A DNA stretch of 64,000 nucleotides from NCBI GenBank assembly GCA_900543625.1, contig UQSF01000002.1:62001-126000 (forward strand), written 5' to 3'. How positions within the stretch are numbered: the stretch's first letter is position 1; each line of letters starts with the position of its first letter. The position numbers were made by a program, and so were the translations under genes. Positions 9,283-16,642 of the stretch are shown in pieces. Source of the DNA: an uncultured Eubacteriales bacterium (lineage in GTDB: Bacteria; Bacillota; Clostridia; Oscillospirales; Oscillospiraceae). The notes beneath the pieces are model-generated. The model was not told the DNA's origin, searched no databases, and saw nothing but the letters and a program-made list of their open reading frames with translations.

Positions 9283-10074
9283 TCATCCCGCGCGGCGCAG
9301 CACCCAGAGCGCCTGGATCTGCCCGGCGAGCGTGTCGTAGTCCCAGCTCTTGGCCGAGTTCGTGGGGCTGTTCGGGTCGTTGAGCGTGATCTTGTCGCCG
9401 CTGCGCCCGGTCAGAACGAGAAAATGCCCGTCGGTCGTAAAATCGCCCGGGCCGACGACCACGATGATCGGGTTGCCGACGTCCAGATTGCGGTAGATGC
9501 GGTCCTTGTCCAGCGGGATCTGCGTCACGTCAAGGCCGAGCATCCGCCCGCCCTCGGAGATGAGCGCCCACTTGCTGCCGCTGCCGGGGACGTTGAACTG
9601 ATTCTGCTCGGCAAACCGGCACATCCAGAGCGGATCCTTCGTCATGTCGCCGGTAAGATAGATCGTCGCCATCGACAGGCACGTCGGTCCGCAGCCGGCA
9701 AGGCCGATGATGCTCTCATTATATTCGCGGTAGCCCCAGCGCTCGTCCCACTGCAGCAGCAGCGGCACGGTCTTTGACCCGGCAAGATTGCTGAGGTCGA
9801 TTGCCGGGGTGAGATCCTTCTTCTTCGGGTAGTCGCGCACGAAATCGCGCGCGTCCGGGTTGCGGGCGTACAGCTGCACGAGCGCATCAGGGTAATCGGC
9901 GAGCGAGGTCTCGTGCTGCTCGGCGTAGGTGTGCAGCTCGCGCTGCGCATGCTCGGTGGTCGTCTTGCCGCTCGTGAAGATGCCGCGCGCAAACACGCCG
10001 AACACGATCAGCGCCAGCAGCACCACGAGGATCAGAACGCGGCCGCGGCCGCGTTTTCTTGTCTTTCGGGACAT
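9283..10074 (-). CDS. membrane-anchored C39-like cysteine peptidase
   Basis: 263 residues. An N-terminal basic segment and one transmembrane helix (about 13-33) anchor it with the rest outside. The C-terminal half is a papain-like Peptidase_C39_2 domain: Cys in GLAGCGPTCLSMA, His in DGHFLVLTGR and a polar third residue in LNDPNSP, preceded by LLQWDERWGY typical of the family. No ABC part, so it is not a bacteriocin exporter; such proteins are thought to act on envelope peptides, but the substrate is unknown. Monocistronic: own extended -10 promoter and own terminator. Confidence 0.85.
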   Translation of the reverse strand: MSRKTRKRGRGRVLILVVLLALIVFGVFARGIFTSGKTTTEHAQRELHTYAEQHETSLADYPDALVQLYARNPDARDFVRDYPKKKDLTPAIDLSNLAGSKTVPLLLQWDERWGYREYNESIIGLAGCGPTCLSMATIYLTGDMTKDPLWMCRFAEQNQFNVPGSGSKWALISEGGRMLGLDVTQIPLDKDRIYRNLDVGNPIIVVVGPGDFTTDGHFLVLTGRSGDKITLNDPNSPTNSAKSWDYDTLAGQIQALWVLRRAG

Positions 10075-10107
10075 ATGGGGTCTCCTTTCCCGGTGGGGAT
10101 GCGCCTG

Positions 10108-10116
10108 ATTATAGCA
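10108..10116 (-). promoter_or_regulatory. extended -10 promoter of the C39-like peptidase
   Basis: TGC-TATAAT on the minus strand (TGnTATAAT); no convincing -35 at the right distance. It lies 34 bp upstream of the ATG. Confidence 0.6.
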
Positions 10117-10167
10117 CAGGTCGCAGGAAAAAATCCTGAAATTTTTCTGAAATCTCGAAAAAAGAAA

Positions 10168-10197
10168 TTCGGCCGGACGCAGCAGCGTCCGGCCGAA
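10168..10197 (-). terminator. intrinsic terminator of the O-antigen ligase/lipoprotein transcript
   Basis: 13-bp stem (TTCGGCCGGACGC and complement, 4-nt loop) followed on the minus strand by TTTCTTTTTT. Confidence 0.85.
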
Positions 10198-10211
10198 GGC
10201 TGTAAACGGAT

Positions 10212-10769
10212 TCAGTTTGCGGTCTCGTCCGCGGTGCTCTGCGTCTGGCGGAACACGTCGGTGAAGGCCTGATACGCGCCGTTGTTGCTCATCGGCGTGA
10301 GGTACATGAGACCGTTTTCGAGCGTGCAGCGGAACATCTGCACCGTTCCGTTTTCAAGCGCGAGCGTCAGGTTATCGCCGTTGAGCGCAAACTCAAACGC
10401 CTGTGCCGCGCCGTCAGCATCCGTGTAGCTGCCCGTACCGTTGACGCGGAACATCAGCTCGCGGATCGTGCCGGGCTCTTTGATCTCGGTGGCCGTTTTC
10501 GCACCGGTGTCCGCCTCGGGCAGAAGCTGCTTGACGGAGTCGTCCGCCTTCTTCTCGACGTCCGTGCGCTCAAACGCCCACGCGCCGGCGAGGATCTTAT
10601 TGACCTCGTTGTCACCGGTCTGGATGCCGGCCTGAATGTTCGTCGTTGCAGTCGGCGTCGCCTCCGGGGCGGGCGTCGTCTGGGCCTCGACGCCGCGGCC
10701 GGTGCACCCGGCGATCAGCAGCGTGCAGAACAGAAAAATCGCAGTGGTGAGAAGCTGGAAACGTTTCAT
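10212..10769 (-). CDS. lipoprotein of unknown function
   Basis: 185 residues. A signal peptide ends in a lipobox (LLIAGC, Cys at residue 21), followed by a Thr/Pro/Ala-rich linker (about 30-48) and a soluble domain. The segment AFEFALNGDNLTLALENG and the earlier KILAGAWAFER resemble lipocalin-like or DUF-type beta domains, but no family can be named with confidence. The start overlaps the stop of the membrane ligase gene (TGATG) and has AAGGAG upstream, so it is coupled to it. It may act in the same envelope process. Confidence 0.75.
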   Translation of the reverse strand: MKRFQLLTTAIFLFCTLLIAGCTGRGVEAQTTPAPEATPTATTNIQAGIQTGDNEVNKILAGAWAFERTDVEKKADDSVKQLLPEADTGAKTATEIKEPGTIRELMFRVNGTGSYTDADGAAQAFEFALNGDNLTLALENGTVQMFRCTLENGLMYLTPMSNNGAYQAFTDVFRQTQSTADETAN

Positions 10770-12313
10770 CAGTAGGATCTCCTTTCCGTGGCTCTCGCGG
10801 AGCCGACCTTGACCGGCACCGCAGCGGTATCGGGCTGCCGCTCGACGACCACAAACATGGCCACCATGAGCAGCGCATTCGGCATCGGGCAGAACATGCC
10901 CGGGTTCGTCATAGAGATGAGCAGCATGGCAAAGTAGGACAGCGCGAAGGCCATCGTCGTGCGGCTGCGCTTGCGCCAGAGCAGACGCACGCGGTCATAA
11001 AACAGCCAGCTGTAGCCGACCGCACCGACCAGACCCATACTGCCGAGGATCTGCGCGATGAGGTTGTGGTACCAGACGATGCTGCCCTCCACGCCGAGGA
11101 AGATCGGCGCATTGTGCATCGATCCGAGGCCGCAGCCGAAGAGCGGATTCTTCACAAAATCCAGCAGGCCCTGGATAAAGAACGTATAGCGGCTGTCATC
11201 CGGGGAGATGAGCGTGCCGTCGACCATGCGCGAGGCAAACAGCCGCGGCACGATCGCAATGAGCAGCGCGATCACCGGGATCAGGCTGATAAGCCCGGCG
11301 CGGCGGTAGACCGCGCGGCGCTCCGGATTGCAGTAGTACACAAAGGCAAGGCACAGCAGCAGCATCACCGTGCCGAAGATCAGGCCGCTGCGCGAGCCGG
11401 TCATGAGCATCATGAGGTACATGAACGCGACCGACACGAAATGGCGCGGATCACGCGCGGCAAAAAACGCCGCAGCGGGGATCGAGACCAGCAGCATCGT
11501 GGCGCTGAAGTTGCGGTACTCAAAATAAAGCGTGGCAAAGCTCTGCACGAACTCGTGGAAATTGCGCACGTAAAACAGCGTGACCACAAAGCCCGTGAAC
11601 AGGCCGCCGGCATAGAGGATCTGGAGCATGCGCTCGGCGATATCGTAGTCGCGCGGGCGATCGGCCTCGCTGCGCAGCAGCAGGTAGATCAGCAGCATCA
11701 CGACGCCGAGACCAAGCGAATAGTACAGCGCGGTGGGCGAGAAATACTCCTCGCGGGAGATAAAGCCAAGGCCGCCGAGCAGCGTCGCGACCGACACGGC
11801 CACCAGACCGTGCATGCAGCCGCCGTTGCGCGGTGCGCGGGCATAGGCCCCGATGTGCACGAGCAGCGCCGCCACAGCCAGCAGCCCGATCCACCAGAAG
11901 CGCAGCAGACTATAGAGCTCGTCATAAAATTCCGTGCCCACCATGGCCAGCAGCACGACCGGGAAGAGGATGCTCAGCAGATCGTCACAAAACAGCAGCA
12001 GGAAAATGAGCGTGGACATGACCAGCACGCCGCCGATGACCGGCTGCCCCACCGCCATGAACACGGCGAGCATCAGAAAGCAAACCGGGAAGTACAGCTT
12101 GCTGTGCCAGAAGCGATCCGCCACACTCTGACAGGCATCGATCAGCTCCGACGCGCCGCCGATGCGCTCGTCCAAAAAGGCGCACAGGCGATCGAACATC
12201 CGCGTGAACGAGCGCGAAAACGCGCAGCGGCGATCCGCCTGCTCCGTATTCGGTTGTTCAAGTTTGTTGATCGTATTCATAGGTATCAAAAGGGTCTGGC
12301 GATGTATGTTCAT
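10769..12313 (-). CDS. O-antigen ligase-like polytopic membrane protein
   Basis: 514 residues with about 11-12 predicted transmembrane helices. The central segment MTGSRSGLIFG and the later loop with a conserved YHNLIAQILGSMG and GCGLGSMHN match Wzy_C/O-antigen ligase proteins, which transfer or polymerise glycans outside the membrane. No other glycan gene is adjacent, so the substrate is open. Start: the ATG at 12313 and one at 12280 are both possible and neither has a good ribosome site. It is first in a two-gene transcript, with a strong promoter and a roughly 95-nt leader. Confidence 0.82.
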   Translation of the reverse strand: MNIHRQTLLIPMNTINKLEQPNTEQADRRCAFSRSFTRMFDRLCAFLDERIGGASELIDACQSVADRFWHSKLYFPVCFLMLAVFMAVGQPVIGGVLVMSTLIFLLLFCDDLLSILFPVVLLAMVGTEFYDELYSLLRFWWIGLLAVAALLVHIGAYARAPRNGGCMHGLVAVSVATLLGGLGFISREEYFSPTALYYSLGLGVVMLLIYLLLRSEADRPRDYDIAERMLQILYAGGLFTGFVVTLFYVRNFHEFVQSFATLYFEYRNFSATMLLVSIPAAAFFAARDPRHFVSVAFMYLMMLMTGSRSGLIFGTVMLLLCLAFVYYCNPERRAVYRRAGLISLIPVIALLIAIVPRLFASRMVDGTLISPDDSRYTFFIQGLLDFVKNPLFGCGLGSMHNAPIFLGVEGSIVWYHNLIAQILGSMGLVGAVGYSWLFYDRVRLLWRKRSRTTMAFALSYFAMLLISMTNPGMFCPMPNALLMVAMFVVVERQPDTAAVPVKVGSARATERRSY

Positions 12314-12407
12314 CTGGGTTTTTAAGTATTCTTGGCATATGGATCCGGGAAGAATGAGGCTTTGTAACCGGCAAACGCCAACCTAAATCTTCCCATCTTC
12401 CAATTGC
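12314..12407 (-). promoter_or_regulatory. possible structured 5' leader of the O-antigen ligase gene
   Basis: Transcribed leader between the promoter and the start. GGGAAGA (12388-12394 on the transcript strand) can pair with TCTTCCC (12347-12353), enclosing a small GGC-GUUU-GCC hairpin. It matches no riboswitch I recognise. The rest of 12314-12634 holds only the promoter at 12414-12442, an AT-rich upstream stretch and the terminator at 12540-12570; no gene is seen. Confidence 0.3.
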
Positions 12408-12413
12408 GGATGC

Positions 12414-12442
12414 ATTATAGCGCGCCCGCGTCCGGAAGTCAA
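12414..12442 (-). promoter_or_regulatory. strong sigma-70 promoter of the O-antigen ligase/lipoprotein unit
   Basis: TTGACT, 17-bp GC-rich spacer, TATAAT on the minus strand; predicted start of transcription near 12407. Confidence 0.9.
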
Positions 12443-12539
12443 TACTTAAAACAGATTTAACATTTATGAAATCTTTTCGATCCGCTTTTTGATGTAGATT
12501 GCCATAGTTTTTGCGCATTTTTTGTCGTTTCTGCACAAC

Positions 12540-12570
12540 AAAGCCGCAGTTTTCAAAAAACTGCGGCTTT
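12540..12570 (-). terminator. terminator hairpin after the Gx-transporter gene
   Basis: 14-bp stem (AAAGCCGCAGTTTT/AAAACTGCGGCTTT, 3-nt loop), 65 bp after the stop. The tail is only moderately U-rich. Confidence 0.7.
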
Positions 12571-12634
12571 CAATTTTCAGAATATTTTAAGAACCTGCCG
12601 CCTCAAAATGTTACAAAATAGCGACAGTTCCGTC

Positions 12635-13147
12635 TCACGTCTGCGGGAAATGCCCCGTTTTGCGCAGCGCGCGCACAAGATACATGGCGGCCACGCCGGT
12701 AAACGCGCCGGTGACCACGCTCGCCGCGACGAGCGCGGGCGCATACACCAGAATGGACGGCGTCCCCGTGACCCAGACGGCGACCAGCAGCTGCCCGGCG
12801 TTGTGGCCGAAGGCAGCCAGCACGCTCACGACCCAGAGCAGCCGCTCCGGCAGACGGCGAATGGTCAGGCACATGACGAGGTAGGCAAGCACACCGCCCG
12901 CGATGCTGAAGAGCATCGCCGACACGCCGCCGGTAAAGACGCTGCCGAGCACGATGCGCACGAGCAGGATCTCCCCCGCCTGCCGCCGGCCGAGCAGCGC
13001 CATGGCGATGAGCGTGACGATGTTGGCAAGGCCGAGCTTCACGCCGGAGATCGGCACGACGGGCGGGATCTGCGCCTCGGCGACGAAGATCGTCAGCGCG
13101 ATGGCGGTGAACATGGCCAGAACGGCCAACCGCTTCGTCCCCTTCAT
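12635..13147 (-). CDS. Gx transporter family / heptaprenyl diphosphate synthase component I-like membrane protein
   Basis: 170 residues, about five transmembrane helices. The conserved loop VVPISGVKLGLANIVTLIAM matches the Hpre_diP_synt_I (Gx transporter) family, an ECF-S-like fold. Despite its family name it is probably a membrane transport or scaffold component rather than the prenyl synthase itself. The start at 13147 overlaps the stop of the NusG-domain-II gene (ATGA); upstream in-frame sequence is Arg-rich shadow. These two genes recur as a pair in Clostridia. Confidence 0.85.
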   Translation of the reverse strand: MKGTKRLAVLAMFTAIALTIFVAEAQIPPVVPISGVKLGLANIVTLIAMALLGRRQAGEILLVRIVLGSVFTGGVSAMLFSIAGGVLAYLVMCLTIRRLPERLLWVVSVLAAFGHNAGQLLVAVWVTGTPSILVYAPALVAASVVTGAFTGVAAMYLVRALRKTGHFPQT

Positions 13148-13497
13148 GGCGTCCCCTCGATCTGCACCGTCAGATGGTGCGGCACGCAGGCGATCGGGAT
13201 GGCGGAGGACGTGATCTTCCCCTGCTTGACGCACAGGTGATCCGGGCAGTCGGCGTGCGTGACGGACACGCCGTCCGGCTCGACGTGTACGGTGTTGCTG
13301 CCCCATTCGGTCTGCATCTCTATATCATATGGTATGGTCACGGCGCGCAGGTCGATGCGCTGATAGACATCCCCATCGATGCGGATAACGGCAGTCTGCC
13401 CCGTCTGCCCATGACTGCGCAGCAGCAAAAAGGCGCCGCAGCCCAAAATTGCGAGCACGGCGAACAAAAGGATCCAAAATTTCGTCTGTTTCATCAT
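13144..13497 (-). CDS. NusG domain II-containing membrane-anchored protein
   Basis: 117 residues: one N-terminal transmembrane anchor (about 6-27), then an extracytoplasmic beta domain of the NusG_II family with the conserved cysteines CPDHLCVKQG and CVPH. Despite the name it lacks the RNA-polymerase-binding NGN part and is not a transcription factor. The two adjacent Met codons (13497, 13494) have no real ribosome site, and the promoter -10 element sits seven bases upstream of the first, suggesting a leaderless mRNA. Coupled to the Gx-transporter gene. Confidence 0.83.
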   Translation of the reverse strand: MMKQTKFWILLFAVLAILGCGAFLLLRSHGQTGQTAVIRIDGDVYQRIDLRAVTIPYDIEMQTEWGSNTVHVEPDGVSVTHADCPDHLCVKQGKITSSAIPIACVPHHLTVQIEGTP

Positions 13498-13503
13498 GTG
13501 CTC

Positions 13504-13532
13504 ATTGTAGGATGCCCGGCAGGAGTTGTCAA
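13504..13532 (-). promoter_or_regulatory. sigma-70 promoter of the NusG-II/Gx-transporter pair
   Basis: TTGACA, 17 bp, TACAAT on the minus strand. The predicted transcription start coincides with the ATG at 13497. Its -35 overlaps that of the plus-strand promoter. Confidence 0.85.
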
Positions 13533-13554
13533 TGGGTTTTTGACGTGGTATAAT
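13526..13554 (+). promoter_or_regulatory. sigma-70 promoter of the FHA-SEDS/PBP operon
   Basis: TTGTCA, 17 bp, TATAAT. The -35 hexamer shares five bases with the -35 of the divergent minus-strand promoter. Confidence 0.85.
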
Positions 13555-13632
13555 AGTTTGATTTTTTATCGGTTTCTATAGATAAATATGTATTGCTCCC
13601 CGCGCGGGAGCTTCGGAAAGGAGGCGGACGCC

Positions 13633-15327
13633 GTGTCTGCCGTAACTGTCTACGCCGCGCAGGCCGCGCACTTCATTCTGCCGGTCGTCGCGCTCATCGT
13701 GCTCATCCGCTGCGTCGCATCCATGTTTTACGGGCGCGCAGAGCCCGAGACGTGGGGCCATCTCGTGACGCCCGACGGCAAGGTCTATCCCCTGCTGCAC
13801 TGGGAGTGTCTGATCGGCCGCGCCCGCAGCGCGGACATCACGCTGCCCTTTGCCGACGTGGCCAACGTCCACGCCGTGCTCATGCGCAACGACGCCGGTG
13901 AGTGGACGGTCAGCGACCTGAGCCGCAGCGGCGGCGTGTTCCTCAACGGTGAACAGATCACGGAGCCGACGCAGATCTTCAGCGGCGATATTCTCCGCTG
14001 CTCGACGCATATGCTCAAATTCGCCGACATGAGCGAGGATCGCCGCGCCGTGCAGGAGCAGCGCCGCACGATCGCGGGACGCAACGTCTCCGCCGGCGGC
14101 ACGCTGTTTTTTCTGACGGTATTTGAGCTGCTGCTGGCACTGGAGTTCGTGTCCTCGGCCGACAGCGCGCACCTGCTGGGCATCCTGATGGCCTACGCTG
14201 CACTCGTGCTCACGCAGTGGTTCTGCTACGTGCTCATGCGCACGATGGACCGCTCGGGCTTTGAGGTAGAGACGATCGCGTTTTTCCTCTGCTCGCTCGG
14301 GCTGGAGGTCTGCGCGACGAGCACGCCCAATGACCTCACCAAGGAGATCATTCTCATCCTCGTGGGCATCGTGCTGTTTTTCCTGCTCGGCTGGTGGCTG
14401 CGTGACCTGAGCCATGTCAAGGCGCTGCGCTGGCCGGCGGCCATCATCTCGCTGGCGCTGCTGGCGCTGAACCTCTTTGCCGCAAGCGAGGTGTTCGGCG
14501 CGAAAAACTGGCTGACGATCGCGGGCTTCTCCCTGCAGCCGTCAGAGCTGATCAAGGTCGCGTTCATCTATGTCGGCGCGACGTCGCTCAACCGGATGTT
14601 CCGCAGCAAGAGCATTCTGCTCTTCATCGCCTTTTCCGCCATCTGCGTCGGCGGCCTCGCCCTGATGGGCGACTTCGGCGCGGCGCTCATCTTCTTTGCG
14701 ACGTTTCTCGTCATCGCCTTCATGCGCTCGGGCAGCATTGCCACCGTCCTGCTGGCCGTAACGTCCGCCGCCATGGCGGGCACGCTCGTGCTGAGCATCA
14801 AGCCGCACGTGGCGCAGCGCTTTGCCACCTGGGGGCACGTGTGGGAGGACGTCTCCGGCGCGGGCTATCAGCAGACGCGCGCACTGAGCGCGGCCGCCTC
14901 CGGCGGTCTGTTCGGACAGGGCGCGGGCTGCGGCTGGCTGAAAAACATCTTCGCCGCGAACACCGACATGGTCTTCGGCGTCCTGTGTGAGGAGCTCGGC
15001 CTGATCGTGGCGCTGTGTGCAATGCTGGCCATCATCGCGCTGGCCATCTTCACCGTCAAAAACGCGGCACAGGGCCGCTCGTCGTATTACGTCATCGCCG
15101 GCTGCGCCACCGTAACGCTCATGCTCGTGCAGATGTCGCTCAACGTGTTCGGCGTGCTGGACATTCTGCCGTTCACGGGCGTGACGTTCCCGTTCGTGTC
15201 CAAGGGCGGATCGAGTATGCTCTCGTGCTGGATGCTGCTGGCCTACATCAAGGCGGCCGACACCCGGCGCGGCGCAAGCTTCGTGGTGCGGCTGCCATCG
15301 CGTAAAAATAAGGAGGCGCAGGCATGA
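13633..15327 (+). CDS. FHA domain-SEDS (FtsW/RodA/SpoVE family) fusion, peptidoglycan glycosyltransferase
   Basis: SEDS proteins polymerise lipid II into glycan strands together with a class B PBP. 564 residues from the GTG at 13633, chosen for AAAGGAGG eight bases upstream. Order: one N-terminal transmembrane helix, a forkhead-associated domain (about 45-125, with the FHA core LIGRARSADITL and NVHAVLMRND and SRSGGVFLNGE), then about ten helices of the SEDS core with LSIKPH, GAGCGWLKNIFAANTDMVF and VTFPFVSKGGSSML. The FHA domain suggests control by Ser/Thr phosphorylation. Its stop overlaps the start of the transpeptidase gene. Confidence 0.93.
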   Translation: MSAVTVYAAQAAHFILPVVALIVLIRCVASMFYGRAEPETWGHLVTPDGKVYPLLHWECLIGRARSADITLPFADVANVHAVLMRNDAGEWTVSDLSRSGGVFLNGEQITEPTQIFSGDILRCSTHMLKFADMSEDRRAVQEQRRTIAGRNVSAGGTLFFLTVFELLLALEFVSSADSAHLLGILMAYAALVLTQWFCYVLMRTMDRSGFEVETIAFFLCSLGLEVCATSTPNDLTKEIILILVGIVLFFLLGWWLRDLSHVKALRWPAAIISLALLALNLFAASEVFGAKNWLTIAGFSLQPSELIKVAFIYVGATSLNRMFRSKSILLFIAFSAICVGGLALMGDFGAALIFFATFLVIAFMRSGSIATVLLAVTSAAMAGTLVLSIKPHVAQRFATWGHVWEDVSGAGYQQTRALSAAASGGLFGQGAGCGWLKNIFAANTDMVFGVLCEELGLIVALCAMLAIIALAIFTVKNAAQGRSSYYVIAGCATVTLMLVQMSLNVFGVLDILPFTGVTFPFVSKGGSSMLSCWMLLAYIKAADTRRGASFVVRLPSRKNKEAQA

Positions 15328-16628
15328 ACAAAGTCAAACGCCGCGCCATGAGCGCGCTGCTCGTCGCCGTGCTGGTGCTCGGCGGCATTGGCGTGTACAT
15401 CGTGCGCTACATCGAACACGGCGCTGAGTGGGCGACCTTTGCCGCCAACAGCAGCGTCTACACCAGCGGTGTGCTCAACACCGGCACACTCACCGACCGC
15501 AGCGGCGTCGTGCTCGCAACGGCCAACGGCGGTTCGCGCAGCTACGCCGAGGACGCCGCCGTGCGCACGGCCTGCTATCAGGCCGTCGGCGACTACACCG
15601 GCAACATCGGCACCGGCGCACTCAAGGCGTTTTCCAAGCAGCTCTCGGGCTACAACCCCATCACCGGCACCTATGCGACCGACGGGCACACCGTCGCGCT
15701 CACGCTTGATTCGAGCCTGTGCGTCACGGCCTACGAGGCACTCGCCGGGCGCAAGGGTGCCGTGCTCGTGAGCAATTACAAGACGGGCGAGGTGCTGTGC
15801 ATGGTCTCCGGGCCGAGCATCGACCCGGCCGTTGACGGCGACGTGCCGGACGGCGCATACATCAACCGCTGCATCAACGGCTCGTTCACACCGGGCTCGA
15901 TCTACAAACTCATCACCTCCGCCGCCGCGATCGAGAACATCAAGGACATCGACAGCCGCCGCTTCACCTGCGCGGGCAGTCTGGACGTCAACGGCGTGAC
16001 CGTCAAGTGCACGGGCGTGCACGGCAGTCAGACGTTCGAGGACGCGCTGGCAAACTCCTGCAACTGTGCGTTCGCGCAGATCTCGCTCGAGCTCGGCGCG
16101 GACACCATCGAGAGCTACGCCAAGAAGCTCGGCTTCCTCGATTCCCAGTCGCTGAGCGGCATCCCGACGATGGCCGGCAGCTTCACCAAGGGCGCGTCCG
16201 GCAGCGCAAACCTCGCCTGGTCGGGCATCGGTCAGTATGAGGACCTCATCTGCCCGTACTCCATGCTGCGCTACGTCTCGGCCATCGCCAACGGCGGCAG
16301 CGTCGTCGAGCCGTCGCTGCTGCTCGACACGCCGAGCGGCTCGACCACGAACCTGCTGAGCGGCACGACCGCCAACAAGCTGCGCGACATGATGAACTAC
16401 AACGTCTCGGCCCACTACGGCACGAACCGCTTCCCGGGGCTGAACCTCTGCGCCAAGACCGGCACCGCCGAAGTCGGCGACGGCACATCGCACGCATGGT
16501 TCACGGGCTTCCTGCTCGACGATGCGCACCCGTACGCCTTCGTCGTGCTGGTGGAAAACGCCGGCGGCGGTCTGACGAACGCAGGCGCCGTGGCCAACAC
16601 TGTGCTGCAGGCAGCCGTGAACAAGTAA
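15324..16628 (+). CDS. class B-like penicillin-binding protein (transpeptidase)
   Basis: D,D-transpeptidase that cross-links peptidoglycan; probable partner of the SEDS protein whose gene overlaps it by ATGA. 434 residues: an N-terminal membrane anchor (about 9-27), a short pedestal, then the transpeptidase with SxxK in TPGSIYKLIT, SxN as SCN in ANSCNCAFAQ and KTG in CAKTGTAEVG. It is shorter than PbpA/Pbp2b-type proteins, like the compact PBPs paired with FHA-linked SEDS genes in Actinobacteria and Clostridia. Extracytoplasmic. Confidence 0.95.
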   Translation: MNKVKRRAMSALLVAVLVLGGIGVYIVRYIEHGAEWATFAANSSVYTSGVLNTGTLTDRSGVVLATANGGSRSYAEDAAVRTACYQAVGDYTGNIGTGALKAFSKQLSGYNPITGTYATDGHTVALTLDSSLCVTAYEALAGRKGAVLVSNYKTGEVLCMVSGPSIDPAVDGDVPDGAYINRCINGSFTPGSIYKLITSAAAIENIKDIDSRRFTCAGSLDVNGVTVKCTGVHGSQTFEDALANSCNCAFAQISLELGADTIESYAKKLGFLDSQSLSGIPTMAGSFTKGASGSANLAWSGIGQYEDLICPYSMLRYVSAIANGGSVVEPSLLLDTPSGSTTNLLSGTTANKLRDMMNYNVSAHYGTNRFPGLNLCAKTGTAEVGDGTSHAWFTGFLLDDAHPYAFVVLVENAGGGLTNAGAVANTVLQAAVNK

Positions 16629-16642
16629 CTTAGGAGTCACAC

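Noticed and set aside
11066..12325. Plus-strand open frame opposite the O-antigen ligase gene
   Set aside because: His/Gln/Arg-rich antisense shadow of a transmembrane protein.
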